Assembly (NCBI GenBank): GCA_002239105.1
Contig: MPNQ01000037.1
Coordinates: forward strand, 1 to 32,776
Reading direction: 5' to 3'
Source: a marine group bacterium Sva0996 bin134
GTDB lineage: Bacteria > Actinomycetota > Acidimicrobiia > Acidimicrobiales > Bin134
Length of the DNA stretch: 32,776 nucleotides
Under the pieces are notes generated by a model. That model was not told the origin of the DNA, searched no databases, and saw nothing but the letters and a program-made list of their open reading frames with translations. Shown here one piece after another: positions 1 to 6,098 of the stretch (positions are counted from its first letter, which is position 1; every line of letters starts with the position of its first letter). A program made the translations under genes and the position numbers.

Positions 1-2
1 TG

Positions 3-491
3 GCTCGCGGAGTAAGGGCGGCAGAGCCTCGTCCGGCCGTCCAATACGAGACAACCGCCACTACCGAGCTGCCCAGGCTGGCCGAAGACGGGTCGCCGTT
101 CGGGGTGGCCACCACCATCCACATGCAGCTAGTTCAACTTGGCGACGGCTCGCTGGCCTGGGTGGTGATCAGCGCCCAGTCGGACGACATCGTGGTGGAA
201 TCCCCACCGGCGGGCGAACTGCTGGCCGGTGGCACCGTTGTCACAGGGGAAGGGCAAGGATTCGAGGGCACGATCGTGTTCCAGATCGAGGACCAGGAAG
301 GCCTGTTGGGCCTAGCCTTGGCCCAGGGGGGAGCATTGGGCGAGAACCTGCCGTTCAGAGCCGAACTCCCATTCGACCAACGCCCCGCCTCTGGCGACTG
401 GGCAACTTTGACCGGCTTCACCGACTCCGCCGTAGACGGCAGCCTCTCTGCCCTCACCATGCTCCCCATGAGACTGGTCGACGGGTCGTAA
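3..491 (+). CDS. Gmad2-domain protein, C-terminal part (5' end outside window)
   Basis: The reading frame is open from the left edge of the window to the stop at 489-491, so the true start lies outside; a GTG at 105 is only an internal candidate. The last ~100 residues match the pattern of the Gmad2 immunoglobulin-like domain (PF10648), found in sporulation/germination proteins and secreted lipoproteins: a VVESPPAGELLAGG strand, a GFEGTIVFQIEDQEG segment, then a DGSLSALTMLPMRLV ending strand. Gmad2 proteins are usually extracytoplasmic, and the missing N-terminus would be expected to carry a signal peptide or lipobox; that is inference. It converges on the DUF6036 gene with 37 bp between them. 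Confidence 0.6.
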   Translation, partial: ARGVRAAEPRPAVQYETTATTELPRLAEDGSPFGVATTIHMQLVQLGDGSLAWVVISAQSDDIVVESPPAGELLAGGTVVTGEGQGFEGTIVFQIEDQEGLLGLALAQGGALGENLPFRAELPFDQRPASGDWATLTGFTDSAVDGSLSALTMLPMRLVDGS

Positions 492-528
492 ACGGCTCGA
501 AGCAATGGTCCCCAGAATTGGGCGCGTC

Positions 529-1071
529 TCAACCAATTCCAGAAAGTCGCTCGATCAAACCTGCCACATGAACGCGTCTTTCCTCCTCGATGCCATCGAC
601 TTCCTTCAAGCGATGGCTGAGAGTGCCAGCTTCCACCAGGTTGCCGGAGACTAGAGCGGCACAGAACTCGACGTCTTTGGGACGCAGAGCAATGGCTTTG
701 GAGATCCAAAGGTCGTGAATCTCAAGGCACCAAGCCACCACGCCGTTGGTGCTTGGCGTCTCATATCTGATGAGTCGGTCCTGCCAACCATAGGGAAGGA
801 CGGCCGTGGACTGGGTGACGCCTTGGGCGTAGTACCCGAAGGTTTCATGGAAAATCGACGCTTCACCAATCGCGCCGTCGATCAGATCGGCCTTTTCCTG
901 ATTGGGGTCTTCCAGCGCGGCAAAGTCAGCTTCAACTGATCGAGCAGCTTCGGGAGGGAGATCGGCTGGCACCGAGGCATGGAGGGCTTGGCTACCAATC
1001 ACCAAGAGTTCGTTTTCGCCGAGGATGGCTCCAGCTGCTCGGATTGCGTGGTCAAACGCCTCGCGGTTCAT
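529..1071 (-). CDS. DUF6036-type predicted nucleotidyltransferase (probable toxin partner)
   Basis: A 180-residue protein with the layout of DUF6036/AbiEii-like nucleotidyltransferases: LLVIGSQALHA at residues 22-32 (the GS motif), SVEADF at 45-50 giving the acidic metal-binding pair E47 and D49, and a later SKAIALRPKDVEF block that fits the K/R..D signature of the family. Known relatives work as the toxin of two-gene systems that modify tRNA or nucleotides; the substrate here cannot be read from sequence. The ATG overlaps the TGA of the upstream Xre-type gene in an ATGA, so the two are translationally coupled in the usual antitoxin-first order. Not an obvious truncation. It could instead be an orphan NTase with no toxic activity. 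Confidence 0.65.
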   Translation of the reverse strand: MNREAFDHAIRAAGAILGENELLVIGSQALHASVPADLPPEAARSVEADFAALEDPNQEKADLIDGAIGEASIFHETFGYYAQGVTQSTAVLPYGWQDRLIRYETPSTNGVVAWCLEIHDLWISKAIALRPKDVEFCAALVSGNLVEAGTLSHRLKEVDGIEEERRVHVAGLIERLSGIG

Positions 1072-1562
1072 TCTGCTGCCCGGAATGATGCGTAGACGGC
1101 GGCGCGTTGAGCCGGCGTGAGCACTCCAGCGAACGGCGTGACCTGTCGGAGATCGCGGCCGTGGTCACTGGGGTCGAGCATCCTGGCAACAATCTGGCTG
1201 TCTGTCCCTTCGAGTATTCGGTCCCATTCATCAAGCAGTGCTGAAGCGTGGGGATTGACGGACCGCATCCGCGAGATATTGCACCGAGCAATATCAATGA
1301 CCGCGGCCCCACGAGACCTCAGAACCTGAGAAATCGCAATGTGGAGGAACAGGCTTCTCTCCTGATCACGAGTAAACGGCGTTCCGACCATCGCATGGCA
1401 CGAGACCCCCACTGACCTCGCAATCCTCTCCACCGTGCGCCAGGTGGGACTCTTTGCCCCACTCTCATAAGCAGCCACAGTGGGCTGGGATGTCTCAGCT
1501 GCATCAGCCAATGACCGTTGAGTCATGCCAGTCACCGTACGGATAGTTCGCACAGGATTCAC
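1068..1562 (-). CDS. Xre-family helix-turn-helix regulator (probable antitoxin)
   Basis: A 164-residue protein with an N-terminal Xre/Cro HTH at about residues 5-55: MTQRSLADAAETSQPTVAAY gives the two helices, followed by the ESGAKSPTWRTVERIARSVGV support helix. The rest (60-164) has no motif I recognise and may neutralise the partner. The GTG start at 1562 was chosen because a TATACT hexamer lies exactly six bases upstream and a purine-rich AAAGGA lies between. A perfect palindrome overlaps that -10, so autorepression is likely. The stop overlaps the start of the DUF6036 gene. Role as antitoxin is inferred from gene order and family. Confidence 0.7.
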   Translation of the reverse strand: MNPVRTIRTVTGMTQRSLADAAETSQPTVAAYESGAKSPTWRTVERIARSVGVSCHAMVGTPFTRDQERSLFLHIAISQVLRSRGAAVIDIARCNISRMRSVNPHASALLDEWDRILEGTDSQIVARMLDPSDHGRDLRQVTPFAGVLTPAQRAAVYASFRAAE

Positions 1563-1565
1563 TCC

Positions 1566-1593
1566 TTTAGTATATCCGAACAGATATACAAAA
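1566..1593 (-). promoter_or_regulatory. Palindromic operator overlapping the -10 of the Xre/DUF6036 operon
   Basis: GTATATC and GATATAC form a perfect 7-bp inverted repeat at 1570-1576 and 1583-1589 with a 6-bp spacer. Three further T/A pairs outside it (one mismatch between) extend the arms to 11 bp. On the minus strand TATACT (1574-1569) is a good -10 and sits exactly six bases before the GTG at 1562. A dimeric HTH protein bound here would block the polymerase, so this is the likely autoregulatory site of the antitoxin. Confidence 0.6.
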
Positions 1594-1978
1594 CGACGCG
1601 GTACAGCTCAGAGTGAAATAATCGCCTCTTGCATCGTGCCTGTAAATGACAGCCCTTTGAAGAGCGGGCGATGTCGCGTCACCTTGCAGCTGGAGCCGCA
1701 TCACATCCGACAATCAGCACTGAGCTCTTCCAGCCTGATGGGAGTACCACTAATGGTTCCGCTGGCAACATGTAGTCGGATTTGTTGTCGAAATCTTGCC
1801 CAGCCACAGATTCCTCCCTGGGACTGTGCGGCGGACGCCCCATAGCGAACCTAGCCGCCGCCAACAAACCAAATGGGCCGCACACCGAACGGCCGCCGAC
1901 ACCCGGTCCAACGTCGCGAGCCAATGGCGGCTGCCCTGACCGCGATCAGCGTTCGCCGCGGCGGCAGAACTGGACCAA
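1594..1978. other. Gap without a supported gene
   Basis: These ~385 bases separate the Xre regulator from the end of the RiPP-associated membrane protein. Short frames exist on both strands but none has a convincing start, ribosome site or recognisable protein. No strong terminator hairpin was seen. The promoter-proximal part near 1600 is AT-richer than the surroundings and may contain the -35 region of the Xre operon. Confidence 0.4.
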
Positions 1979-2791
1979 CTATTGGAACCGAACCGCCTGA
2001 TAGGCCTGAAGCTGACGAAGCGGTAATACGTGCGGAAGATGATCCTTGAGGCTGTTTGGAGCCGCGAGCGTGAATTCGTTCCGGTAATGAGCAGCCGGTG
2101 GGTCTGCTTTGGGGGTCTGATCTAGTGTGCCGCTGGGCGTTGCCGATAGTTCGGAGATGGTGAGGCCGATCACTCCGAGCAGTGCACCTAGCGCGATCCA
2201 GATGACGCCCGTTCCTAGGTGGGTGAGTCGTGCGGCGTTGGTGTCGACGCCTGTGGGCACATTGTCGGCGTAGTCTCGCGCTAGGTGCCTGCGCAGGTCC
2301 CCCGGTTCGTGAGTGAGCTGGACAGCGTCGGTATGTTTGAACGGTGCTCTGTCGCCGATGAGCGCTCCCATCACTAGCGCGCCCCAAAAGGCCAACGCTG
2401 AGCCCGCCAGCAACAGGCAGCGAGCGATCCATTGCAAGGGCTGTGCGATGCCACCAAGGTCGTCAAGCCCAGTGAGGAAGTAGATCGCTGCTGCTGTGGC
2501 GATGGTTAGCAGGACGCTTGCTCGGGTCGTGACGTACTGAAGCTCGTTGAACTGGGCTTGGAGCTGCCGTCGGCCTTCTTCAATGGCGAGAGTCTCGTCT
2601 TCTGCGTTCCAGGACTCAATGCCGACTCCGATCTTGCCCGTGTGGATCTGCTTGTGCTTGTAGTTCTTGATCTTGTATCGAGTCAGGACCGCCAAGACGA
2701 AGTAAGCGTGGTTGTGCTTCCACCGGCGGTCGTTGGAATGTGTTTCGCTCTCCGGTGGGTCAGCGGAGTCGGGGGCGGGGTCATTGTTCAT
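1979..2791 (-). CDS. Three-helix membrane protein coupled to the graspetide synthetase gene
   Basis: A 270-residue protein of no family I can name with certainty. A charged cytoplasmic-looking N-terminus (1-100) leads to three hydrophobic segments: about ASVLLTIATAAAIYFLTGL, WIARCLLLAGSALAFWGALV and THLGTGVIWIALGALLGVIG. Between helices 2 and 3 is a long polar loop with HTDAVQLT and LARDYADNV. The arrangement recalls small 2-3-helix effector proteins of the SLATT/Pycsar type, but this is only resemblance. Its ATG overlaps the TGA of the ATP-grasp gene, so it is the third gene of the RiPP operon. It could serve in export, immunity or as an effector of the peptide; it is not an ABC or MFS exporter. 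Confidence 0.6.
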   Translation of the reverse strand: MNNDPAPDSADPPESETHSNDRRWKHNHAYFVLAVLTRYKIKNYKHKQIHTGKIGVGIESWNAEDETLAIEEGRRQLQAQFNELQYVTTRASVLLTIATAAAIYFLTGLDDLGGIAQPLQWIARCLLLAGSALAFWGALVMGALIGDRAPFKHTDAVQLTHEPGDLRRHLARDYADNVPTGVDTNAARLTHLGTGVIWIALGALLGVIGLTISELSATPSGTLDQTPKADPPAAHYRNEFTLAAPNSLKDHLPHVLPLRQLQAYQAVRFQ

Positions 2792-3714
2792 TGCTGGCCG
2801 CTGAGGAAGTTGACGATGTGCTCTGTGATTGGATCGGCTACCTCATCGGGCAAAAACATCCACTGACCGGCCGGGTTCAAGTCGATGAACATGGGCGGGC
2901 CGGATACCGGCACCAGCCAGTCCTGGCTCGAGAACCCTACACGCAGCTCGGCAGCGAGCCGCACAGCTTGGGCCTCAACCTCCGGCGATTCGTGGCGGCA
3001 CCATGAGTAGTGAGCATCATCGGCGACGCGCCAGTCCAGCGGCCACATATCGGCTTCAAGAGCCGCCGCCGTCACGACACAGCCCGCTGTGACGACTCGA
3101 AGGTGTTGCCGGACATCAATCCGCTCCTGGGCGACGAACGGAGCGACCCCGAAGTCTCCCGACGCCAGCAGATCCGCGGTAAGCGGTGTCGTGTGCACTG
3201 CCCGGGGTTCTCCCTCCGCATCGACGAAAGCACCGGTAGCGAGAGGCTTGATGACAGCCTCGCCGCCCAGCGCCTGCTCTATTTCGGCAGGATCCGAGGA
3301 CACGATTGTGGGTGGTGTCGCTATCCCGAGCCTCGACGCAACAGCCAGCTGGTGGATGCGGTCTTCGGCCGCCTGCAGCGCATCGATTCCGGTCAACCAC
3401 TCACGGCTCCCGAGGCGTGCGATGGCCGCGATGAGACGTACTCGTGCTCGGAATGAGACATCGGCGACAGATCCAACACGATCACCGCTACCCCACCGGT
3501 TCGGTGCCGCCCTTCGCAGCCAGGCACGACCCCCATCGGATATCTCTGTCCCATCGACGACGAGTCCGTGCGGAGCCAGCGAGTAACTGACCTGCGCCAG
3601 TGTGTCGGCATCAAACACGACCGGCTCAACATCACGCTTCCTGAGCCTGTCGGCAACTCTTCGAAGATGGGCGTCGGACTCGTTGCCTACCAACAATGGG
3701 CGCTGACCCTTCAC
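2788..3714 (-). CDS. ATP-grasp ribosomal peptide maturase (graspetide synthetase, MvdC/MvdD-like)
   Basis: A 308-residue ATP-grasp ligase of the kind that makes ester or amide links between side chains of a precursor peptide in the cytoplasm (microviridin/plesiocin class). Visible signatures: the AEDRIHQLAVASRLGIATPPT linker helix (116-136), the ATP-binding lysine K156 in EAVIKPL, the QERIDVRQHLRVV block (196-208) with D200 and R202, and the metal-site motif FIDLNPAGQW (276-285), which is characteristic of graspetide synthetases. Length fits the family (300-330). A GTG start at 3714 overlaps the TGA of the precursor gene (GTGA), so the two are made together. The enzyme resembles the actinobacterial SAV_5884-type maturases; the exact ring pattern cannot be deduced. 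Confidence 0.85.
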   Translation of the reverse strand: MKGQRPLLVGNESDAHLRRVADRLRKRDVEPVVFDADTLAQVSYSLAPHGLVVDGTEISDGGRAWLRRAAPNRWGSGDRVGSVADVSFRARVRLIAAIARLGSREWLTGIDALQAAEDRIHQLAVASRLGIATPPTIVSSDPAEIEQALGGEAVIKPLATGAFVDAEGEPRAVHTTPLTADLLASGDFGVAPFVAQERIDVRQHLRVVTAGCVVTAAALEADMWPLDWRVADDAHYSWCRHESPEVEAQAVRLAAELRVGFSSQDWLVPVSGPPMFIDLNPAGQWMFLPDEVADPITEHIVNFLSGQQ

Positions 3715-3908
3715 ATCGATGGCAGCACAGAGTCGTCGTCGTAGGTTTCCAAATTCGATCTTGTGATCATCGTGCCGCAGTCTTCAATCGATGGCAGCAG
3801 CGAATCGTCGTCATAGGTTTCGGGGCTGGCCGTGAGGAAGGTCCCGCGATCAGGGGCCACAACATCGACAGGGCGACCGAGCAGCTCAAACAAGTTGGCC
3901 TTTGTCAC
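3711..3908 (-). CDS. Graspetide precursor peptide with two TYDDDS core repeats
   Basis: A 65-residue peptide starting at a GTG with a GAAAGG ribosome site six bases upstream (3915-3920). Residues 1-27 look like a leader (NLFELLGRPVDVV is a plausible recognition helix/strand for the ATP-grasp enzyme). Two near-identical core units follow: E30-S40 ETYDDDSLLPS and E54-S64 ETYDDDSVLPS, 24 residues apart, the second at the very C-terminus. Each offers Thr, Tyr and Ser hydroxyls and Glu/Asp carboxylates, the chemistry needed for omega-ester rings. The intervening segment carries a lone Cys44. The core does not match the TxKYPSD of microviridins. That it is the substrate is inferred from position, overlap with the maturase and composition. 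Confidence 0.8.
   Translation of the reverse strand: MTKANLFELLGRPVDVVAPDRGTFLTASPETYDDDSLLPSIEDCGTMITRSNLETYDDDSVLPSM
3715..3821. repeat. Two 35-bp direct repeats encoding the RiPP cores
   Basis: Copy 1 at 3715-3749 and copy 2 at 3787-3821 are 72 bp apart and differ at 4 of 35 positions. They lie in the same codon phase and encode the two TYDDDS core units of the precursor, so this is an internal in-frame duplication within the gene. Confidence 0.85.
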
Positions 3909-4188
3909 TGCACGCCTTTCGTTGGGCCGGGCTTCCAGAATATCCGACTAGACATCCCTACAACGGGTCGCGAGCACCGCCATCGAGTCAGAGCGGTGCG
4001 GATGCGCTGTCACGTTTGATCTAGAGCTTGGGACCTCGCCATGAACGTGGGCGACCTTTTTTCCTGGAGTTTGCGGACCGACCAGACCATCGCCCGTGGT
4101 TCGTGGCGGGCGTGGGCCTGGACGCGTGAGAGGGATCGGCGGGTTGGGCGGGCCTACTAGCTGTCAGTGGGGGTGTCGGCTGGGGTGA
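3909..4188. other. Divergent intergenic region between RiPP operon and AIPR gene
   Basis: No gene is supported here. On the minus strand a TTGTAG / TATTCT pair with a short 15-bp spacer lies about 25-50 bases before the precursor GTG and is a weak candidate promoter. The rest is GC-rich with no clear hairpin and T-run. The plus-strand promoter of the AIPR gene starts at 4189. Confidence 0.4.
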
Positions 4189-4217
4189 TTGTTGTTTGCG
4201 CCGGTTGCGGATATCCT
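4189..4217 (+). promoter_or_regulatory. Sigma-70-like promoter of the AIPR gene
   Basis: TTGTTG at 4189-4194 and TATCCT at 4212-4217 are separated by exactly 17 bases. Transcription would begin near 4224, giving a ~74-base leader to the ATG at 4298, which has its own GGAGAA ribosome site. Confidence 0.5.
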
Positions 4218-4297
4218 CTGGAGGTCGCCTTGGCGGATGCCGGGAGCGGTTACATATCAAGCTAGGCCTGCGGTGGCGGGCACTGGAGAATAAGAAG

Positions 4298-5533
4298 ATG
4301 AGCAACCACGTTGTTCCTGTCGTAGTCAAGAGCGCTCGGCGGATGCCCGATCCGAACTTCGGGGGCGCTGAGACCCACTACATGCTTGTGCCGGCAAGCG
4401 AGTTTCCGGACGGCATCCCAATGGACGCGAATCCCCGGGAGCCCAATATCAATCGGCCTGTGTACCGGGCCGTGTCGAAGTCACTGTGCCAGCAAGATGA
4501 CAGCGTCGAGGGCACCTTCCACCTGAAGCACCGCGGGATCGCTGTCGTCGCGTCCGCCGTCTCGAAATTGCGGCAGTCCCGCGAAGACGGCATGGACGTG
4601 TACGAGCTTTACTTCCCGCAGAACTCCGGCTATGGAATTGTCGACGGCGGCCACTCATATGAGATCGTCCGAAAAGCGGTGCGAGAGGGCATAGCGCCCG
4701 CCGACGAGTACATACGGTTGGAGGTGATGACCGGGCTTCCCGCAGCGGAGCTCATCACCGAGATCGCCGGCGGCCGCAACACGAGCATGCAGGTCCAAGC
4801 GAAATCGCTTCTCGACCTGAATGAGGAATTCCAGTTCCTCAAAGACGCCCTGGCCCCCGACGGGTGGGCGGATCGCATTGCATGGCACGAGGGCGAAGAC
4901 GGGGAAATAGACGTGGTCGACATCATTGCCATCATGTCGTGCTTCGACATCGCCCAATATCCCGACCGCAAAAGGCACCCCGTGGACGCATACCGGCGCA
5001 AAGCGTCGATGATCGACAGATTTCAGAACGACTCGGACCGCTACCAGCGACTCACCCCGGTCCTCCGAGACATCCTTCACCTGCACGACCTGATCGCCAG
5101 CGACTCAGAGCACCGGTGGCAGCAGATGGGAGGCGCATCGGGAACAGGCGGGAAATACGGCCGCCTGGAGATGGTCGAGTTGACTAAGGAGGGAAGGCCC
5201 AAGTTCGAGTTCCCGTTCTTGGAGGGAGTGGAATCCGAGAAAAGGCTCAGGCGTCCCGCCCTGTACCCCATACTGGCGAGCTTCCGGCACTTGCTGGTCC
5301 AATCCCAGCAGGGCGCCCCATACGGGCAATACCGGGGGGTCGAATGGCGCGACGGCTTCGACGGCGTGAAAGAACTATGGGCCGCTGCGGGAGGCCAACT
5401 GCTGCGAGTGTTCTACGAGCACTGGGATTCGACCGGCCGAGACCTTCACGCCGCAGGCCGATCCCCGGCCCTATGGGGATCGATCTACAAGGAACTGGCA
5501 GTCATCGACTTCGAGCGAAACAGCACGAACTGA
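4298..5533 (+). CDS. AIPR-family (abortive-infection phage-resistance type) protein
   Basis: A 411-residue protein. I chose the ATG at 4298 over upstream in-frame codons because GGAGAA sits seven bases before it and a promoter lies at 4189-4217. The core has the hallmarks of AIPR proteins (PF10592) and the related DGQHR-like fold: GYGIVDGGHSYEIV, then AGGRNTSMQVQAKSLLDL, matching the family's VDG-(Q/H) and TN-x-Q-x-V blocks. AIPR genes are found in phage-defence loci, though their molecular action is not well established. It stands alone here, between the divergent RiPP operon and the DUF4365 gene. It might also be linked to a DNA-modification system no longer present. Confidence 0.65.
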   Translation: MSNHVVPVVVKSARRMPDPNFGGAETHYMLVPASEFPDGIPMDANPREPNINRPVYRAVSKSLCQQDDSVEGTFHLKHRGIAVVASAVSKLRQSREDGMDVYELYFPQNSGYGIVDGGHSYEIVRKAVREGIAPADEYIRLEVMTGLPAAELITEIAGGRNTSMQVQAKSLLDLNEEFQFLKDALAPDGWADRIAWHEGEDGEIDVVDIIAIMSCFDIAQYPDRKRHPVDAYRRKASMIDRFQNDSDRYQRLTPVLRDILHLHDLIASDSEHRWQQMGGASGTGGKYGRLEMVELTKEGRPKFEFPFLEGVESEKRLRRPALYPILASFRHLLVQSQQGAPYGQYRGVEWRDGFDGVKELWAAAGGQLLRVFYEHWDSTGRDLHAAGRSPALWGSIYKELAVIDFERNSTN

Positions 5534-6098
5534 CTCCCCATTGAGCTTCTCGCCAACGTGCACTATTCCCTGGTCGAAATCGGGAGAATTGACTGCCCGG
5601 GTTTGGGTCATGCTGGCAATCCAGGGCAACAGGGGCCTTTTCCCACTGACTTTTTCACCGTTACGGCATTCGAAGCGGCCTACGGCGAAGTCAACTTGAA
5701 AGCGAGTGGGCTATTCCCCAGGGTTGAGGCCCCCAAGAACTGTCACCGCCTAGAAGTAGTGTGCGGGCCGGCAATGGCACGGCGATGCGTGGGAATAGGA
5801 GGTCCGGTGGGCGCAGCACTTCGCAGCGAACCAGAGGAGTTGAGGCGCGGCCTGTCCGGGAGCCTTGTCCACGGGAGCGCGGGAAGAATCAGGGGTTCGG
5901 GGCGGCCGGCGGGCACGGCGACTCAATGCTGGGCGGGCCGGACAAGTGCGTTAGCAGACCGGGGTTTGCAGGTGTCGGCGGCGGCTTCAGCGATGCCCGT
6001 GGCGGCGGTGCCCGGAACACCGGCCTGGGTGCAGAGTTGGGTCTGCGTAGCACAGGCCGCTGTCTCGGGCGGCGGCGTGATGGTTGGGGAGGGGTGCG
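5534..6098. other. Gap of ~565 bp without a supported gene
   Basis: Long frames cross this stretch because of its GC content, but their protein sequences have no recognisable pattern and poor starts. A GGGGAGGGG purine run at 6086-6094 is the ribosome site of the next gene. No repeat or terminator was seen. It may be decayed coding DNA, but nothing shows what it was. Confidence 0.35.

Noticed and set aside
134..709. Long minus-strand frame across the Gmad2 gene
   Set aside because: It is the shadow of real genes, with an Arg/Ser/Pro-rich translation and no motif.
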